Of a stretch of DNA of 64,000 nucleotides, positions 53,415 to 61,935 are shown piece by piece. How positions within the stretch are numbered: position 1 is the first letter of the stretch; every line of letters begins with the position of its first letter. The notes under the pieces were generated by a model that worked only from the letters and a program-made list of their open reading frames with translations, made no database searches and was not told the DNA's origin. Origin of the DNA: Treponema bryantii. Lineage in GTDB: Bacteria; Spirochaetota; Spirochaetia; Treponematales; Treponemataceae. Where the stretch lies: assembly GCF_036492245.1 (NCBI RefSeq), contig NZ_AP025286.1, positions 2,480,001 to 2,544,000 of the forward strand, given 5' to 3'. Position numbers and translations under genes: made by a program.

Positions 53415-53897
53415 ATGGCAGAAATCACACAGGAAGAATTAAACGAACGAGTTGCTATTTTGCGCCGTTTCAGAAGTCTCTTAGAGGAACAGCGCGGCAA
53501 ATTCCGTGAATATCTTACTGTTCTTGAAAAACAGCAGGATTCTATTACTTCAGAAAATCCAGAAAGCCTCCTCGCTCACACAGAACTTGAGCAGCAGGTT
53601 GTAAAGAATATCGCAAATCTTCAGAAGGTTATTGTACCTATGGCAAAAATGTACAAAGCTAATTCATCTAAAGCTGTTTCTGCTGCTGAAGATGCAGATA
53701 TCATTAAGATTCAGAATGAACTTTCTGACCTGCAGGATAGAGTTCTCAAGCAGAATGCCATTAACCGTGACCTGCTCCGCGTTCATATTGAGCAGCTTAA
53801 AACTCAGATTAATAACTTTAAGAATCCATACAAAGCTACAAGAAATGTATATGCGACGGTTCAACCGGTTGCACAGATGGTACATTTTGAAGCATAA
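53415..53897 (+). CDS. flgN: FlgN-like flagellar chaperone
   Basis: The 160-residue protein is a long helical bundle (ELNERVAILRRFRSLLEEQRGKFREYLTVLEKQQDSI, then IANLQKVIVPMAKMY and QNELSDLQDRVLKQNAINRDLLRVHIEQLKTQINNF). Length, high helix content and the LL-EQ-R pattern fit FlgN, the chaperone for the hook-filament junction proteins FlgK and FlgL. The place behind fliS supports it. A second possible name is a general flagellar export chaperone. The stop is followed at once by a strong two-way terminator. Confidence 0.78.
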   Translation: MAEITQEELNERVAILRRFRSLLEEQRGKFREYLTVLEKQQDSITSENPESLLAHTELEQQVVKNIANLQKVIVPMAKMYKANSSKAVSAAEDADIIKIQNELSDLQDRVLKQNAINRDLLRVHIEQLKTQINNFKNPYKATRNVYATVQPVAQMVHFEA

Positions 53898-53899
53898 AA

Positions 53900-53942
53900 A
53901 AAAAGACCTGTGGTTTGAACGAGCTCAATCACAGGTCTTTTT
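53900..53942. terminator. Two-way terminator after fliS-flgN and GH3
   Basis: AAAAAGACCTGTG and CACAGGTCTTTTT form a perfect 13-base stem with A and T runs, between two convergent genes, so it can end both transcripts. Confidence 0.9.
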
Positions 53943-53958
53943 TTAGATAACTAAAAAA

Positions 53959-56238
53959 TTATTTGTCTAATTCCTTATTATATCTTTCAACCTGTTTGAG
54001 AATATCTTCCATAGTAATTCCATTTTTACCGCGGTTTAAGCGGAATGGATTACTCTTTGTCATCTCAATCATAGCATCCTTTGTGAATGGGAACAATTTA
54101 GCAAATTCTTCATCAGATAAATCACCAATTGCAGCATAACATGCCTGGTCAAACTCAGGCTTAATAATTGCAGCCATTTCACGGTTACGAAGCATATCGC
54201 CCATTGTTGTCTGAGGAGTAATTGTAAAAGCCTTCTTTGAAGTTGAAGTAACATCAACTTCGGCAGTAGCACGAATGTCGCGGCTTGAAGCACCAATGCT
54301 GATGATGTATTTTCCAGACGGAGCATACCAGTCATCAATATCGATGTTCCAGAAAGCAAATGAACGGCGGTCCAGCTTGAAAGTAACTTCTTTTGATTCA
54401 CCAGGCTTAAGATTTACTTTATCAAAGCCCTTAAGTTCTTTTTCAGGACGAACTTCTACGCCGGTTTTATCGCTTACATAAAGCTGAACAACTTCTTTAC
54501 CTTCAACACTTCCTGTATTTTTAATTGTGATGCTTACTTCTACCCCATCACTATCTTTGAAAGCAGATTTTGAAACCTTAAGATTTGAGTACTCAAAAGT
54601 TGTGTAGCTGAGACCGTATCCGAATGGGAAAAGAACAGGCATTTTTCGGCTGTCGTACCAGCGGTAACCTACAAAGATCCCTTCTGAGTAAACACAGGTA
54701 CGTCCGTTTCCTGGATATGTAAGATAACATGGAGTATCTTCAAGGCGCAGAGGGAAAGTTTCTGCAAGCTTTCCGCTTGGATTTGCCTTTCCAAAAAGAA
54801 GATTAACCTGTGCAGTACCAATATTTTCACCACCAAGGTAACATTCAAGAATTGCAGCAACCTTATCTACCCAAGGCATTGCAACAGGCGCACCGTTATG
54901 AAGAACTACAACTACGTTCTTGTTTACAGCAGCAAGTTTTTCAATAAGTTCATTCTGAACCTGTGGCATATCAAGAGTTGTACGGTCAGCCCCTTCTGTT
55001 TCATAACTTTCAGGGAGACCTGCGAAAACTACTACAGTATCGGCTTCGCGTGCTGCAGCAACTGCTTCATCAGTGAGGGCTGCTGTTGTAGTTACAAAGT
55101 CCTCGTTATATCCCTTAACATATTTTACACCAAGTCCAGCTTCGCGGGCTGCATCAACAGCACTTGTCATCTTATAGCATTTAATTTTTGAACTTCCACC
55201 GCCACCATAGCGAGGATTTTCAGCAAAACAGCCTGTAAACAGAACCTTTTCTGCAGAAGCTTTGATTGGAAGTACTGCATTATCATTTTTGAGGAGAACA
55301 CAAGACTCTTCAGCAATTCTTGCAGATTCAGCATGGTCTTTATCCATATCAAAAACGCCGCTCTGCTTATGTTCTGTATAATTCAAAACCATTTCAAGAA
55401 CATGAGAAACGGCTTCATCAAGTTCTTCCATAGTCAAAGTTCCAGCTTTAACGGCCTGAACAATATCATTGTCTGTATGGCCGCCACTGTAAGGCATTTC
55501 AAGGCTCAAATCAGCCTTAATTCCTTTTACACGGTCGTAAACTGCACCCCAGTCTGAAACAACCATTCCCTTAAAGCCCCATTCATCACGAAGAACATCC
55601 TTCAAAAGCCATTTATTCTGACTTGAAAGTTCACCGTTGATTGCATTGTAAGAGCACATAATTGTTGTTGGTGCTGAATTCTTTACACAGTTTTCAAAAG
55701 CAGGAAGATAGATTTCACGCAGAGTACGCTCGTCTACTTCTTCACTTACAGAGAAACGGTTTGTTTCCTGATTATTTGCAGCAAAATGCTTTACAGAAGT
55801 TCCAACATTCTTTGACTGAACGCCTTTTACATAAGCCGCGCCGAGTTCTCCGGCAACATAAGGGTCCTCTGAAAGATATTCAAAATTACGTCCACACAAT
55901 GGAGAACGCTTAATATTTATAGCAGGACCGAGTACTGTTGAAACATTATAGTTATTAGCTTCTTCTCCAAGAATCTCTCCAAGATTACGAAGAAGATTGC
56001 GGTCAAAAGATGAAGCAGTAGCACATCCCGAAGGGAAACTTACTGCAGCACGAGAGTCATTTTCATTTACGCCATTTTCAACCTGAGTACGAAGACCGCT
56101 TGGACCATCACTTACCATTACTGATGGAATACCAAGTCTTTCAACTGGCTTTGTACGCCAGAAATCTTTACCGGAACAGAGTCCAGCCTTCTCTTCAAGT
56201 GTGAGTTGTGATAATAATTCTTTAATTTTAGTGTCCAT
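53959..56238 (-). CDS. GH3-family beta-glucosidase
   Basis: The enzyme removes terminal beta-linked glucose (or related sugar) from oligosaccharides. The 759-residue protein lacks a signal peptide, so it acts inside the cell on imported cello- or other beta-glucosides. It has the GH3 N-domain with MVSDGPSGLR, KHFAANNQETNR and the nucleophile Asp in VVSDWGAV near residue 228, the GH3 C-domain with CVLLKNDNAVLPI and VVVFAGLPESYETEGADRTTLDMP, and a fibronectin-type end with VVQLYVSDKTGVEVRPEKELKGFDKV. A C-terminal extension of about 90 residues follows, seen in some gut bacterial homologues. It fits a plant-fibre gut habitat. Confidence 0.93.
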   Translation of the reverse strand: MDTKIKELLSQLTLEEKAGLCSGKDFWRTKPVERLGIPSVMVSDGPSGLRTQVENGVNENDSRAAVSFPSGCATASSFDRNLLRNLGEILGEEANNYNVSTVLGPAINIKRSPLCGRNFEYLSEDPYVAGELGAAYVKGVQSKNVGTSVKHFAANNQETNRFSVSEEVDERTLREIYLPAFENCVKNSAPTTIMCSYNAINGELSSQNKWLLKDVLRDEWGFKGMVVSDWGAVYDRVKGIKADLSLEMPYSGGHTDNDIVQAVKAGTLTMEELDEAVSHVLEMVLNYTEHKQSGVFDMDKDHAESARIAEESCVLLKNDNAVLPIKASAEKVLFTGCFAENPRYGGGGSSKIKCYKMTSAVDAAREAGLGVKYVKGYNEDFVTTTAALTDEAVAAAREADTVVVFAGLPESYETEGADRTTLDMPQVQNELIEKLAAVNKNVVVVLHNGAPVAMPWVDKVAAILECYLGGENIGTAQVNLLFGKANPSGKLAETFPLRLEDTPCYLTYPGNGRTCVYSEGIFVGYRWYDSRKMPVLFPFGYGLSYTTFEYSNLKVSKSAFKDSDGVEVSITIKNTGSVEGKEVVQLYVSDKTGVEVRPEKELKGFDKVNLKPGESKEVTFKLDRRSFAFWNIDIDDWYAPSGKYIISIGASSRDIRATAEVDVTSTSKKAFTITPQTTMGDMLRNREMAAIIKPEFDQACYAAIGDLSDEEFAKLFPFTKDAMIEMTKSNPFRLNRGKNGITMEDILKQVERYNKELDK

Positions 56239-56368
56239 AACAATATTTTATCATGACAACACAAAGGATTCAAATATAAGAAAATATTTAATAATTGTAC
56301 AAAAATGATTAGTAGCGAAATTTCAAGTATTGGTATATTATATAATATATAGAAGAAGGCATTCAAAA

Positions 56369-57148
56369 ATGGTTACCGCACTAGGGCATTCCTTAAGACA
56401 AAAAGTCAGAAACTTTTTATACATGATCGGTTATCTCGGCAAACTCATAACCGCATCCTTCTTTTTTGCCAAACGTGGTAAAACCGCACGAAAAATCCTT
56501 ACAATGCAACTGCTTTTTACATATGTAGAAGCACTTCCTATCTGCTGTTTTCTTGCCGCTGGAATTGGAACTTCTGTCTTTATGATTGGAAATACTTTTC
56601 TTACAGCCTTTGGACAGGACAAACTGAAATATGACCTTCTGGTTCTTCTGATTATGAGGGAACTCGGTCCTATTCTGATTGCATTCATCGTTACAGCCCG
56701 TTCTGCAACAGCCATCGCTACAGAAATCAGTACTATGGTTGTGCGCCACGAAATAGAAGCTTATATTTCTGTAGGAATTGATCCTATCAGCCATATTGCA
56801 GCTCCACGATTTCTTGGCGTTACTTTCTCTCTGTTTTTCCTGAATATTTATTTTTCACTTTTCGGCCTGCTCTGCCCTGCCATCATAATCCAGTTTATTT
56901 CTACAACGAGCATTTCCGACTACATCATGAATCTGTTTCTTTCGCTTGATTTGAAAATCATACTGATTTCGATTTTGAAAAGCCTTGTGTTTGGAATGAT
57001 AATTTCCGGCTCAGCTACACTTTATGGTTTTAATGCCGGACGAGCTTCTACTGAAATTCCTCTGGCGGGACTTCGGGCTGTGAGTAAGGCGTTTCTGTTT
57101 ATTATAATTGCAGATGCGTTTATTACAACGCTGTCGTATATTTTATAG
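56369..57148 (+). CDS. mlaE: Phospholipid ABC transporter permease MlaE
   Basis: MlaE is the membrane subunit of the MCE/Mla lipid transporter. The 259-residue protein has six or so spans and the family patterns LPICCFLAAGIGTSVFMIGNTFL, ELGPILIAFIVTARSATAIATEIS and EIEAYISVGIDPISHIAAPRFLGVTFSL. The start at 56369 is chosen because AAGG is nine bases before it; the frame opens 13 codons earlier with no ribosome site. It begins the mlaE-mlaF-mlaD operon and is divergent from the GH3 gene. Confidence 0.92.
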   Translation: MVTALGHSLRQKVRNFLYMIGYLGKLITASFFFAKRGKTARKILTMQLLFTYVEALPICCFLAAGIGTSVFMIGNTFLTAFGQDKLKYDLLVLLIMRELGPILIAFIVTARSATAIATEISTMVVRHEIEAYISVGIDPISHIAAPRFLGVTFSLFFLNIYFSLFGLLCPAIIIQFISTTSISDYIMNLFLSLDLKIILISILKSLVFGMIISGSATLYGFNAGRASTEIPLAGLRAVSKAFLFIIIADAFITTLSYIL

Positions 57149-57165
57149 GAAGACGGGAGTTATTG

Positions 57166-57882
57166 ATGTCGATTTTTAAGATGATAAATGTCTGCTTTGA
57201 AGACAACGGTCAGAAAATCATAAACAATATCTCTCACTATATTGAACAAAGTACTGTTACAGCCTTTCTTGGAAAACCGGGAAGCGGAAAGTCGACGGCC
57301 CTTAAACTGCTCGCAGGGCTTATTACACCTACTTCGGGAAGCATTACTTTTGAAGATAAAGATATTCACAGCATGACTCACAAACAGAACGAGGCTTTCA
57401 GAAAAAGAGCTTCGTTTATGTTTCAGGATTCAGCGCTTTGGGCAAATCAGGATATATACCACAACCTGGAACTTCCGCTTCTGCTGCATTTTCCAGACAT
57501 GAGTGCGGCAGAACGAAAAGACAGAATTAAAAAGATTACTGAGCTTGTTGAATTTCATAAGCCGTTGATTATCAGGCCGGCATCTCTTTCAATCGGAGAA
57601 CAGAAAAAGATAAGTTTTGCGCGGGCCTTAATTTGTGAGCCGGAAATTCTCTTTTTAGATGAGCCAACAGAATCAATTGATGAAAAAACAGAAGATCTTT
57701 TTATTTCCATTCTTAAGGATTTTATCAGCCAGAATAAAACTGTCATTTACGTAAGTCATGACAATTATTTAATCAATTCATTTCTGTGCGATAAAATCTA
57801 CTTTGAAGATGGTGAAATTAAAGAAAAGATTCTTCTTGATGATATAAACCAGATAGACGATTATTATGAGGGTGATTTATGA
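57166..57882 (+). CDS. mlaF: Phospholipid ABC transporter ATPase MlaF
   Basis: The cytoplasmic ATPase of the Mla complex. The 238-residue protein has Walker A (GKPGSGKST, near residue 42), the Q-loop FMFQDSALWANQDIYHNLELPL typical of MlaF, signature SLSIGEQKK, Walker B ILFLDEPTE and the switch His in YVSHDN. The signature LSxGE replaces the usual LSGGQ, which is within family variation. The ATG at 57166 follows GGGAG by seven bases; the TTG before it is not used. It starts 17 bases after mlaE and its end overlaps mlaD by four bases (ATGA). Confidence 0.92.
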   Translation: MSIFKMINVCFEDNGQKIINNISHYIEQSTVTAFLGKPGSGKSTALKLLAGLITPTSGSITFEDKDIHSMTHKQNEAFRKRASFMFQDSALWANQDIYHNLELPLLLHFPDMSAAERKDRIKKITELVEFHKPLIIRPASLSIGEQKKISFARALICEPEILFLDEPTESIDEKTEDLFISILKDFISQNKTVIYVSHDNYLINSFLCDKIYFEDGEIKEKILLDDINQIDDYYEGDL

Positions 57883-58787
57883 AATTTAAAATTAAGTATG
57901 CAGATCAGATTGTTGGTATCCTGAGTCTTCTCGCAATCATTGCGTTAATCTTCATCATCTTTTTAATCGGCTCCACTCAAAAATGGTTTGTTCCAAAACA
58001 TAATTACTACACTGTAATTTCTTCTGCTTCGAATATCAGCGCAGGAAAATCAATTACCTATAAAGGCTTTGAAATCGGAAAAATCAGAAACTTTACACTG
58101 GATGATTCAGACAATGTTATAGTAAATTTTTACATAACAGATGATTACAAAACGAAGGCTGTACATAATTCCATTATAGAAATTCTTACCAGTCCGCTTG
58201 GTTCTTCTGTAGTTTTTTATCCGGGAAACAGCATAATTCCACTGGAAGACAATTCCTTTATACCGGAACGTTCAAGTGCTGAAGCCCGAGCTTTAATTAA
58301 ACAGCGAAAGGTAAGCGTTGTTGAACAGACAGATTCAATCAATACAATTCTTGCAATGGCCACTACCCTTGTAGGCGATATTGATACTCTTGTAAAACAA
58401 ATCAATATTGCACTGGAAGGAAAGGAACAGACTCCTCTGACAAACACACTCAGACAGGTTAATGCAATTCTTGAAAACATAAATACAATCACTGCCGATA
58501 CTTCTGGTCTGGTGCCAAAACTGCTTGAAGATGAAAATGCAAAAGGTTCTATAGCAAACGTTCTTTTACAGCTTGATACTACAATGGGTGATATCAATTC
58601 AATCACCTCTTCTGTAGAAGGAAACATGCCGGGCATTTCAATTCTGATTTCACAGATGCAGACACTTTTAAAACAGATGCAGGATGTAATGGAAGGCTTA
58701 AAGAATAATCCTCTTTTAAAGAATGGAATTTCTGAAAAACCGGAAAAAGAAAATGCAGCTCCAAAACTCAGGGAGGATAATTTCTAA
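57879..58787 (+). CDS. mlaD: MCE-domain lipid transport protein MlaD
   Basis: The 302-residue protein has one N-terminal span (VGILSLLAIIALIFIIFLIGS), one MCE domain at about residues 45-125 (YYTVISSASNISAGKSITYKGFEIGKIRNF, IEILTSPLGSSVVFYPG), and a C-terminal helical coiled-coil region of about 160 residues. In the E. coli complex MlaD forms a hexameric ring in the periplasm; here the tail is longer and may extend the channel across the periplasm. The end overlaps the next lipoprotein start (TAATG). Confidence 0.9.
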   Translation: MKFKIKYADQIVGILSLLAIIALIFIIFLIGSTQKWFVPKHNYYTVISSASNISAGKSITYKGFEIGKIRNFTLDDSDNVIVNFYITDDYKTKAVHNSIIEILTSPLGSSVVFYPGNSIIPLEDNSFIPERSSAEARALIKQRKVSVVEQTDSINTILAMATTLVGDIDTLVKQINIALEGKEQTPLTNTLRQVNAILENINTITADTSGLVPKLLEDENAKGSIANVLLQLDTTMGDINSITSSVEGNMPGISILISQMQTLLKQMQDVMEGLKNNPLLKNGISEKPEKENAAPKLREDNF

Positions 58788-59677
58788 TGAAAAAAAATCA
58801 GCTTACAGCAAGTATCATTTCAGTTTTGTTTTTTTTCACAGCCTGTTCATCTGGTCCAAAACGTCAGATGTCTATAACAACTATTCAAGATTCCTGCAAA
58901 CATTCCATTGAATCTGCTAATGCCTGTATTTTAAACGGTAACTACCAGCAGGCAGAAGAAATTCTTGCACGTGCACGAACTCAGGCACTTTCCATCGACA
59001 ATTATGATTTGTTGCTTTCGGTTTCTCTTGCCCATGTGAGTCTGTACCTTTCCTATAATCCGCCTGAAATTGAAAAGGCAAGACTGTATGTTGAAAACGC
59101 TTATGAACTCGTACCAAGCACAACAAAACGAAAGGAAAGTGAACTTCTTTGTGCTATGGGAGAAGCAAGAATTCTTATTGCAGAAAATGCAGTTCAGGAA
59201 AATTTCAAAACAATTATAGATAAAATTGATGATGCAAAAAAAGTATTCAAAGACAGTCCGTATAATCATGCTCAGTGTGACAGTATTCTTGGTGATGTTT
59301 ACAGACTTGCAGGAAGATATAAAGAAGCAGATAAAATCTATAATGAAGCTGCAAAACTTTTTACAGACCAGCGCTATCTTTCTGAAATAGGAATTACCTG
59401 GTATAAAATTGCACAGAATCAGTCTCAGTCTGGAAATCAGAAAGGTGCCCTTGAAGCTCTTAATACTGCAATTCACTATGACCGCCTTGCTGAAAATTCA
59501 ATGGCACTTGGAGCTGATTATTACATAAAGGCTGTTATTCTTTTAAAAGGAAAACCTACAGAAGCAAACAGAGCCGAAGCAAAAAAAGCCCTGCTGCATT
59601 CTGCAGAAATTTATACGGCTGCTAATCTGGAAGAACTTGCTTCTAAAAGTCTGGAGCTATTCCTAACTATTGAATAA
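58787..59677 (+). CDS. TPR lipoprotein of the Mla operon
   Basis: The 296-residue protein ends its signal in FFFTACSS, a lipobox, so it is anchored by lipid at Cys20. It consists of helical TPR-type repeats (residues 40-280: NACILNGNYQQAEEILARARTQALS, GDVYRLAGRYKEADKIYNEAAKLF, QSQSGNQKGALEALNTAIHYDRLA). It directly follows mlaD with overlapping codons, in the place where MlaC and MlaB stand in E. coli, but it is unlike both. It may tie the MCE complex to other envelope parts. Function is unknown. Confidence 0.78.
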   Translation: MKKNQLTASIISVLFFFTACSSGPKRQMSITTIQDSCKHSIESANACILNGNYQQAEEILARARTQALSIDNYDLLLSVSLAHVSLYLSYNPPEIEKARLYVENAYELVPSTTKRKESELLCAMGEARILIAENAVQENFKTIIDKIDDAKKVFKDSPYNHAQCDSILGDVYRLAGRYKEADKIYNEAAKLFTDQRYLSEIGITWYKIAQNQSQSGNQKGALEALNTAIHYDRLAENSMALGADYYIKAVILLKGKPTEANRAEAKKALLHSAEIYTAANLEELASKSLELFLTIE

Positions 59678-60569
59678 ACTCCATAACCTGTGATTCAAGC
59701 ACAGATTCAAGTTCATCATCCAGAAGCTCAAAGAAATCATATCCAGTATTTTCTTCTATATAATCTACACTGCAAAGATATTGCTGCCAGCTTCCGTTTT
59801 TACCACACCCCTTCTCATTCGGAACACATACAGCAATAATTTGGGTATCAGCAGAAACACGAGAAAGGTCCTCTTCTCCTTCATCAAGAATCAGAAGCAC
59901 TTTCCAGGTAAATGCCGGAACTGTAATAGAGAGTTCTGTCCCATCTTTTTTCGTAACAGGAATCGCTTCAAAATACCCTTTATCTCCAGTTCCGCCAGCG
60001 CCTAATGGCCCTGCAAAAATATAAACTTCTTTACCCTGCAAAACCAGTTCGCGCTCGTACTTTTCCAGAGCCACCCATACAATGCGGTTATTGTCCGGAG
60101 ACTGCGGAACCATATTCGTCATAAGAAAAGTCATTGAATTATCTTCTGTATTTGCAGTTCGGTCTGCTGAAGGACAAAGATGTCCGCGGTCAAAGCCGTA
60201 AGCCGGAAACTTGTAATCCTGCTTGCGAACTGCATACCATTCTGATGGAAGTTCTTTATCTGGACGGAAGGTATCGGCACGGTCTGCATCTCCAAGATCA
60301 TCGCGACAAAGATGCCAGGCCACCCAGTTAGGATTCAGAGTTGAAGTATTATAGCTGAGCGTAAACTGCGGTCTCTCCATCAGATAGTTTTTATCTGACT
60401 CAATGGAAGGCATTGAGTCAGAAGGATTCCCAAAATATAAAGGAGAGTTTTCTGAGTAGCCTACATCAAGAGATGGATCTGAACATTCCTGACTGAAGGC
60501 TACACCAGCAAATACAAGAAGTGTAATAATCAGAGAAAATATTTTCTTATTTGATTTCTTCTGCTTCAT
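59667..60569 (-). CDS. Secreted DNA/RNA non-specific endonuclease (NucA/EndA-type)
   Basis: The 300-residue protein has a signal peptide (FSLIITLLVFAGVAFSQ) and the ββα-metal nuclease fold: FTLSYNTSTLNPNWVAWHL, the active-site DRGH in YGFDRGHLCPSADRT near residue 125, and TNMVPQSPDNNRIVWVALEKYEREL, then IFAGPLG. It degrades nucleic acid outside the cytoplasm, for nutrient gain or to open up matrix. The last ten bases overlap the TPR lipoprotein gene on the other strand. It stands two bases after the M16 partner and is likely co-transcribed with that pair. Confidence 0.9.
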   Translation of the reverse strand: MKQKKSNKKIFSLIITLLVFAGVAFSQECSDPSLDVGYSENSPLYFGNPSDSMPSIESDKNYLMERPQFTLSYNTSTLNPNWVAWHLCRDDLGDADRADTFRPDKELPSEWYAVRKQDYKFPAYGFDRGHLCPSADRTANTEDNSMTFLMTNMVPQSPDNNRIVWVALEKYERELVLQGKEVYIFAGPLGAGGTGDKGYFEAIPVTKKDGTELSITVPAFTWKVLLILDEGEEDLSRVSADTQIIAVCVPNEKGCGKNGSWQQYLCSVDYIEENTGYDFFELLDDELESVLESQVMEFIQ

Positions 60570-60570
60570 T

Positions 60571-61935
60571 CTATTTTAATTCTATTCCTTCTGATTCCGG
60601 GCCAACTACAGCAAACCAGCGGGCTGGCTGCTCAATCCAGTACTTATTAAAAACACGAAGAACATCATCTTCTGTTACTGCATGGATTTTATCTACCATA
60701 GAAGTATACGCATCCATATCATTATAATCTATAAGTGCAGAACAAACCATAGCGGCTCTTCCACCAGTATTTGTTGCAGAACTATAAATAGAATTGACGA
60801 GAGTATTCTTTGTACCAGGCAGAACTTCTGAAATAGGAGCAAACTCATATGATCCATCATCATTTATTTTTGAAACATATTTTCCAGAAGCCATGATAGT
60901 ACGAGCCTCTTCTGCACATTTCTGGAAATCATTCAGGTTAGAAATCATATAAAAGAATTCCAAACCATAACCTGCTGCAGAGCCATTTATATAAGATCCT
61001 GTAGAATAGCAGGTTCCATATTTTGAGCGGACAATATTGAACATTGTTTTACTGTAAATACTTGCCGCAAGATCCGCTGCAAAATAATCTTCGCTTGTAT
61101 TCGAAGGAGTCTGGAAAGCACATGCTGCATAACCAGTACCAGCTGCAGCCTGATTTGTCAAAATTACAGGATTTCCTGAAATAACAACATCTTTTACTTC
61201 AACTTCCGGAAGCGGAGTATTTAATGCTTTTATTGTACCAAGGCTGGAATTAAGCTGCTCTACAAGTTCTTCCGGATTCATTTTAGTAATTGCTATTACA
61301 CAAATACGGCGAGAATCCAAAACTGTTTTATGTAGTTTTTTCATTTCAGAAATTGTGATATTCTTCAATGAATCTGGAGTTGGACCTGTTGAAGTTTCAT
61401 ACGGATGTCCTTTATAAATATTGTCAGAAACAGTTCTTTTCAATAATGACCATGGATCATTGTATGTTGACTGAATTTCCTGTGAGAACTCTTTCATCAT
61501 CATGTCATAAACCTGCTTTGGATAAACAGGATTCATAAAACCATCAGTCAGAACAGGAAGCAGCTCTTTGAGATAATAATTAGCACACTGCAATGAAATA
61601 ACACTTGCATTATTCATATCTGTGCAGAAGATTCCAGAAGTCTTTTCATAAAAAATCTGCATTCTCTTATAATAATTATATTTACCTGAACCTCGTGACA
61701 TCATTAAAAACAGCGCTTTTTCAAGACCAGACAGTTCAGGCTTAAGCCAGGTACGACCGCCCTTTACAACAATAGAAACATCATCTATTGAGTTTTCATT
61801 ATTTTCTATATAATACACAGGAATTCCATTCTTCAAAGAATATTCTTTTATATCTTTTGAAGAAGGAGTTGCAAATGCATTTCCTGCAAATAAAACACAG
61901 CATAAAGCTGTAAATAAGATCTTTATTTTTTTCAT
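60571..61935 (-). CDS. M16-family peptidase-like protein, degenerate active site
   Basis: The 454-residue protein has a signal peptide (ILFTALCCVLFAGNAFA) and the M16 fold (EYSLKNGIPVYYIENNENSIDDVSIVVKGG, FMNPVYPKQVYDMMMKEFSQEIQS, YGTCYSTGSYINGSAAGYGLEFFY). The place of the HxxEH zinc site reads GLEKALFLM, so it cannot bind zinc in the normal way, as in the non-catalytic half of a paired M16 enzyme. The Arg/Tyr element at the C-terminus is kept in part. It follows the active partner at 61936 with no gap, which suggests one complex. Confidence 0.85.
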   Translation of the reverse strand: MKKIKILFTALCCVLFAGNAFATPSSKDIKEYSLKNGIPVYYIENNENSIDDVSIVVKGGRTWLKPELSGLEKALFLMMSRGSGKYNYYKRMQIFYEKTSGIFCTDMNNASVISLQCANYYLKELLPVLTDGFMNPVYPKQVYDMMMKEFSQEIQSTYNDPWSLLKRTVSDNIYKGHPYETSTGPTPDSLKNITISEMKKLHKTVLDSRRICVIAITKMNPEELVEQLNSSLGTIKALNTPLPEVEVKDVVISGNPVILTNQAAAGTGYAACAFQTPSNTSEDYFAADLAASIYSKTMFNIVRSKYGTCYSTGSYINGSAAGYGLEFFYMISNLNDFQKCAEEARTIMASGKYVSKINDDGSYEFAPISEVLPGTKNTLVNSIYSSATNTGGRAAMVCSALIDYNDMDAYTSMVDKIHAVTEDDVLRVFNKYWIEQPARWFAVVGPESEGIELK

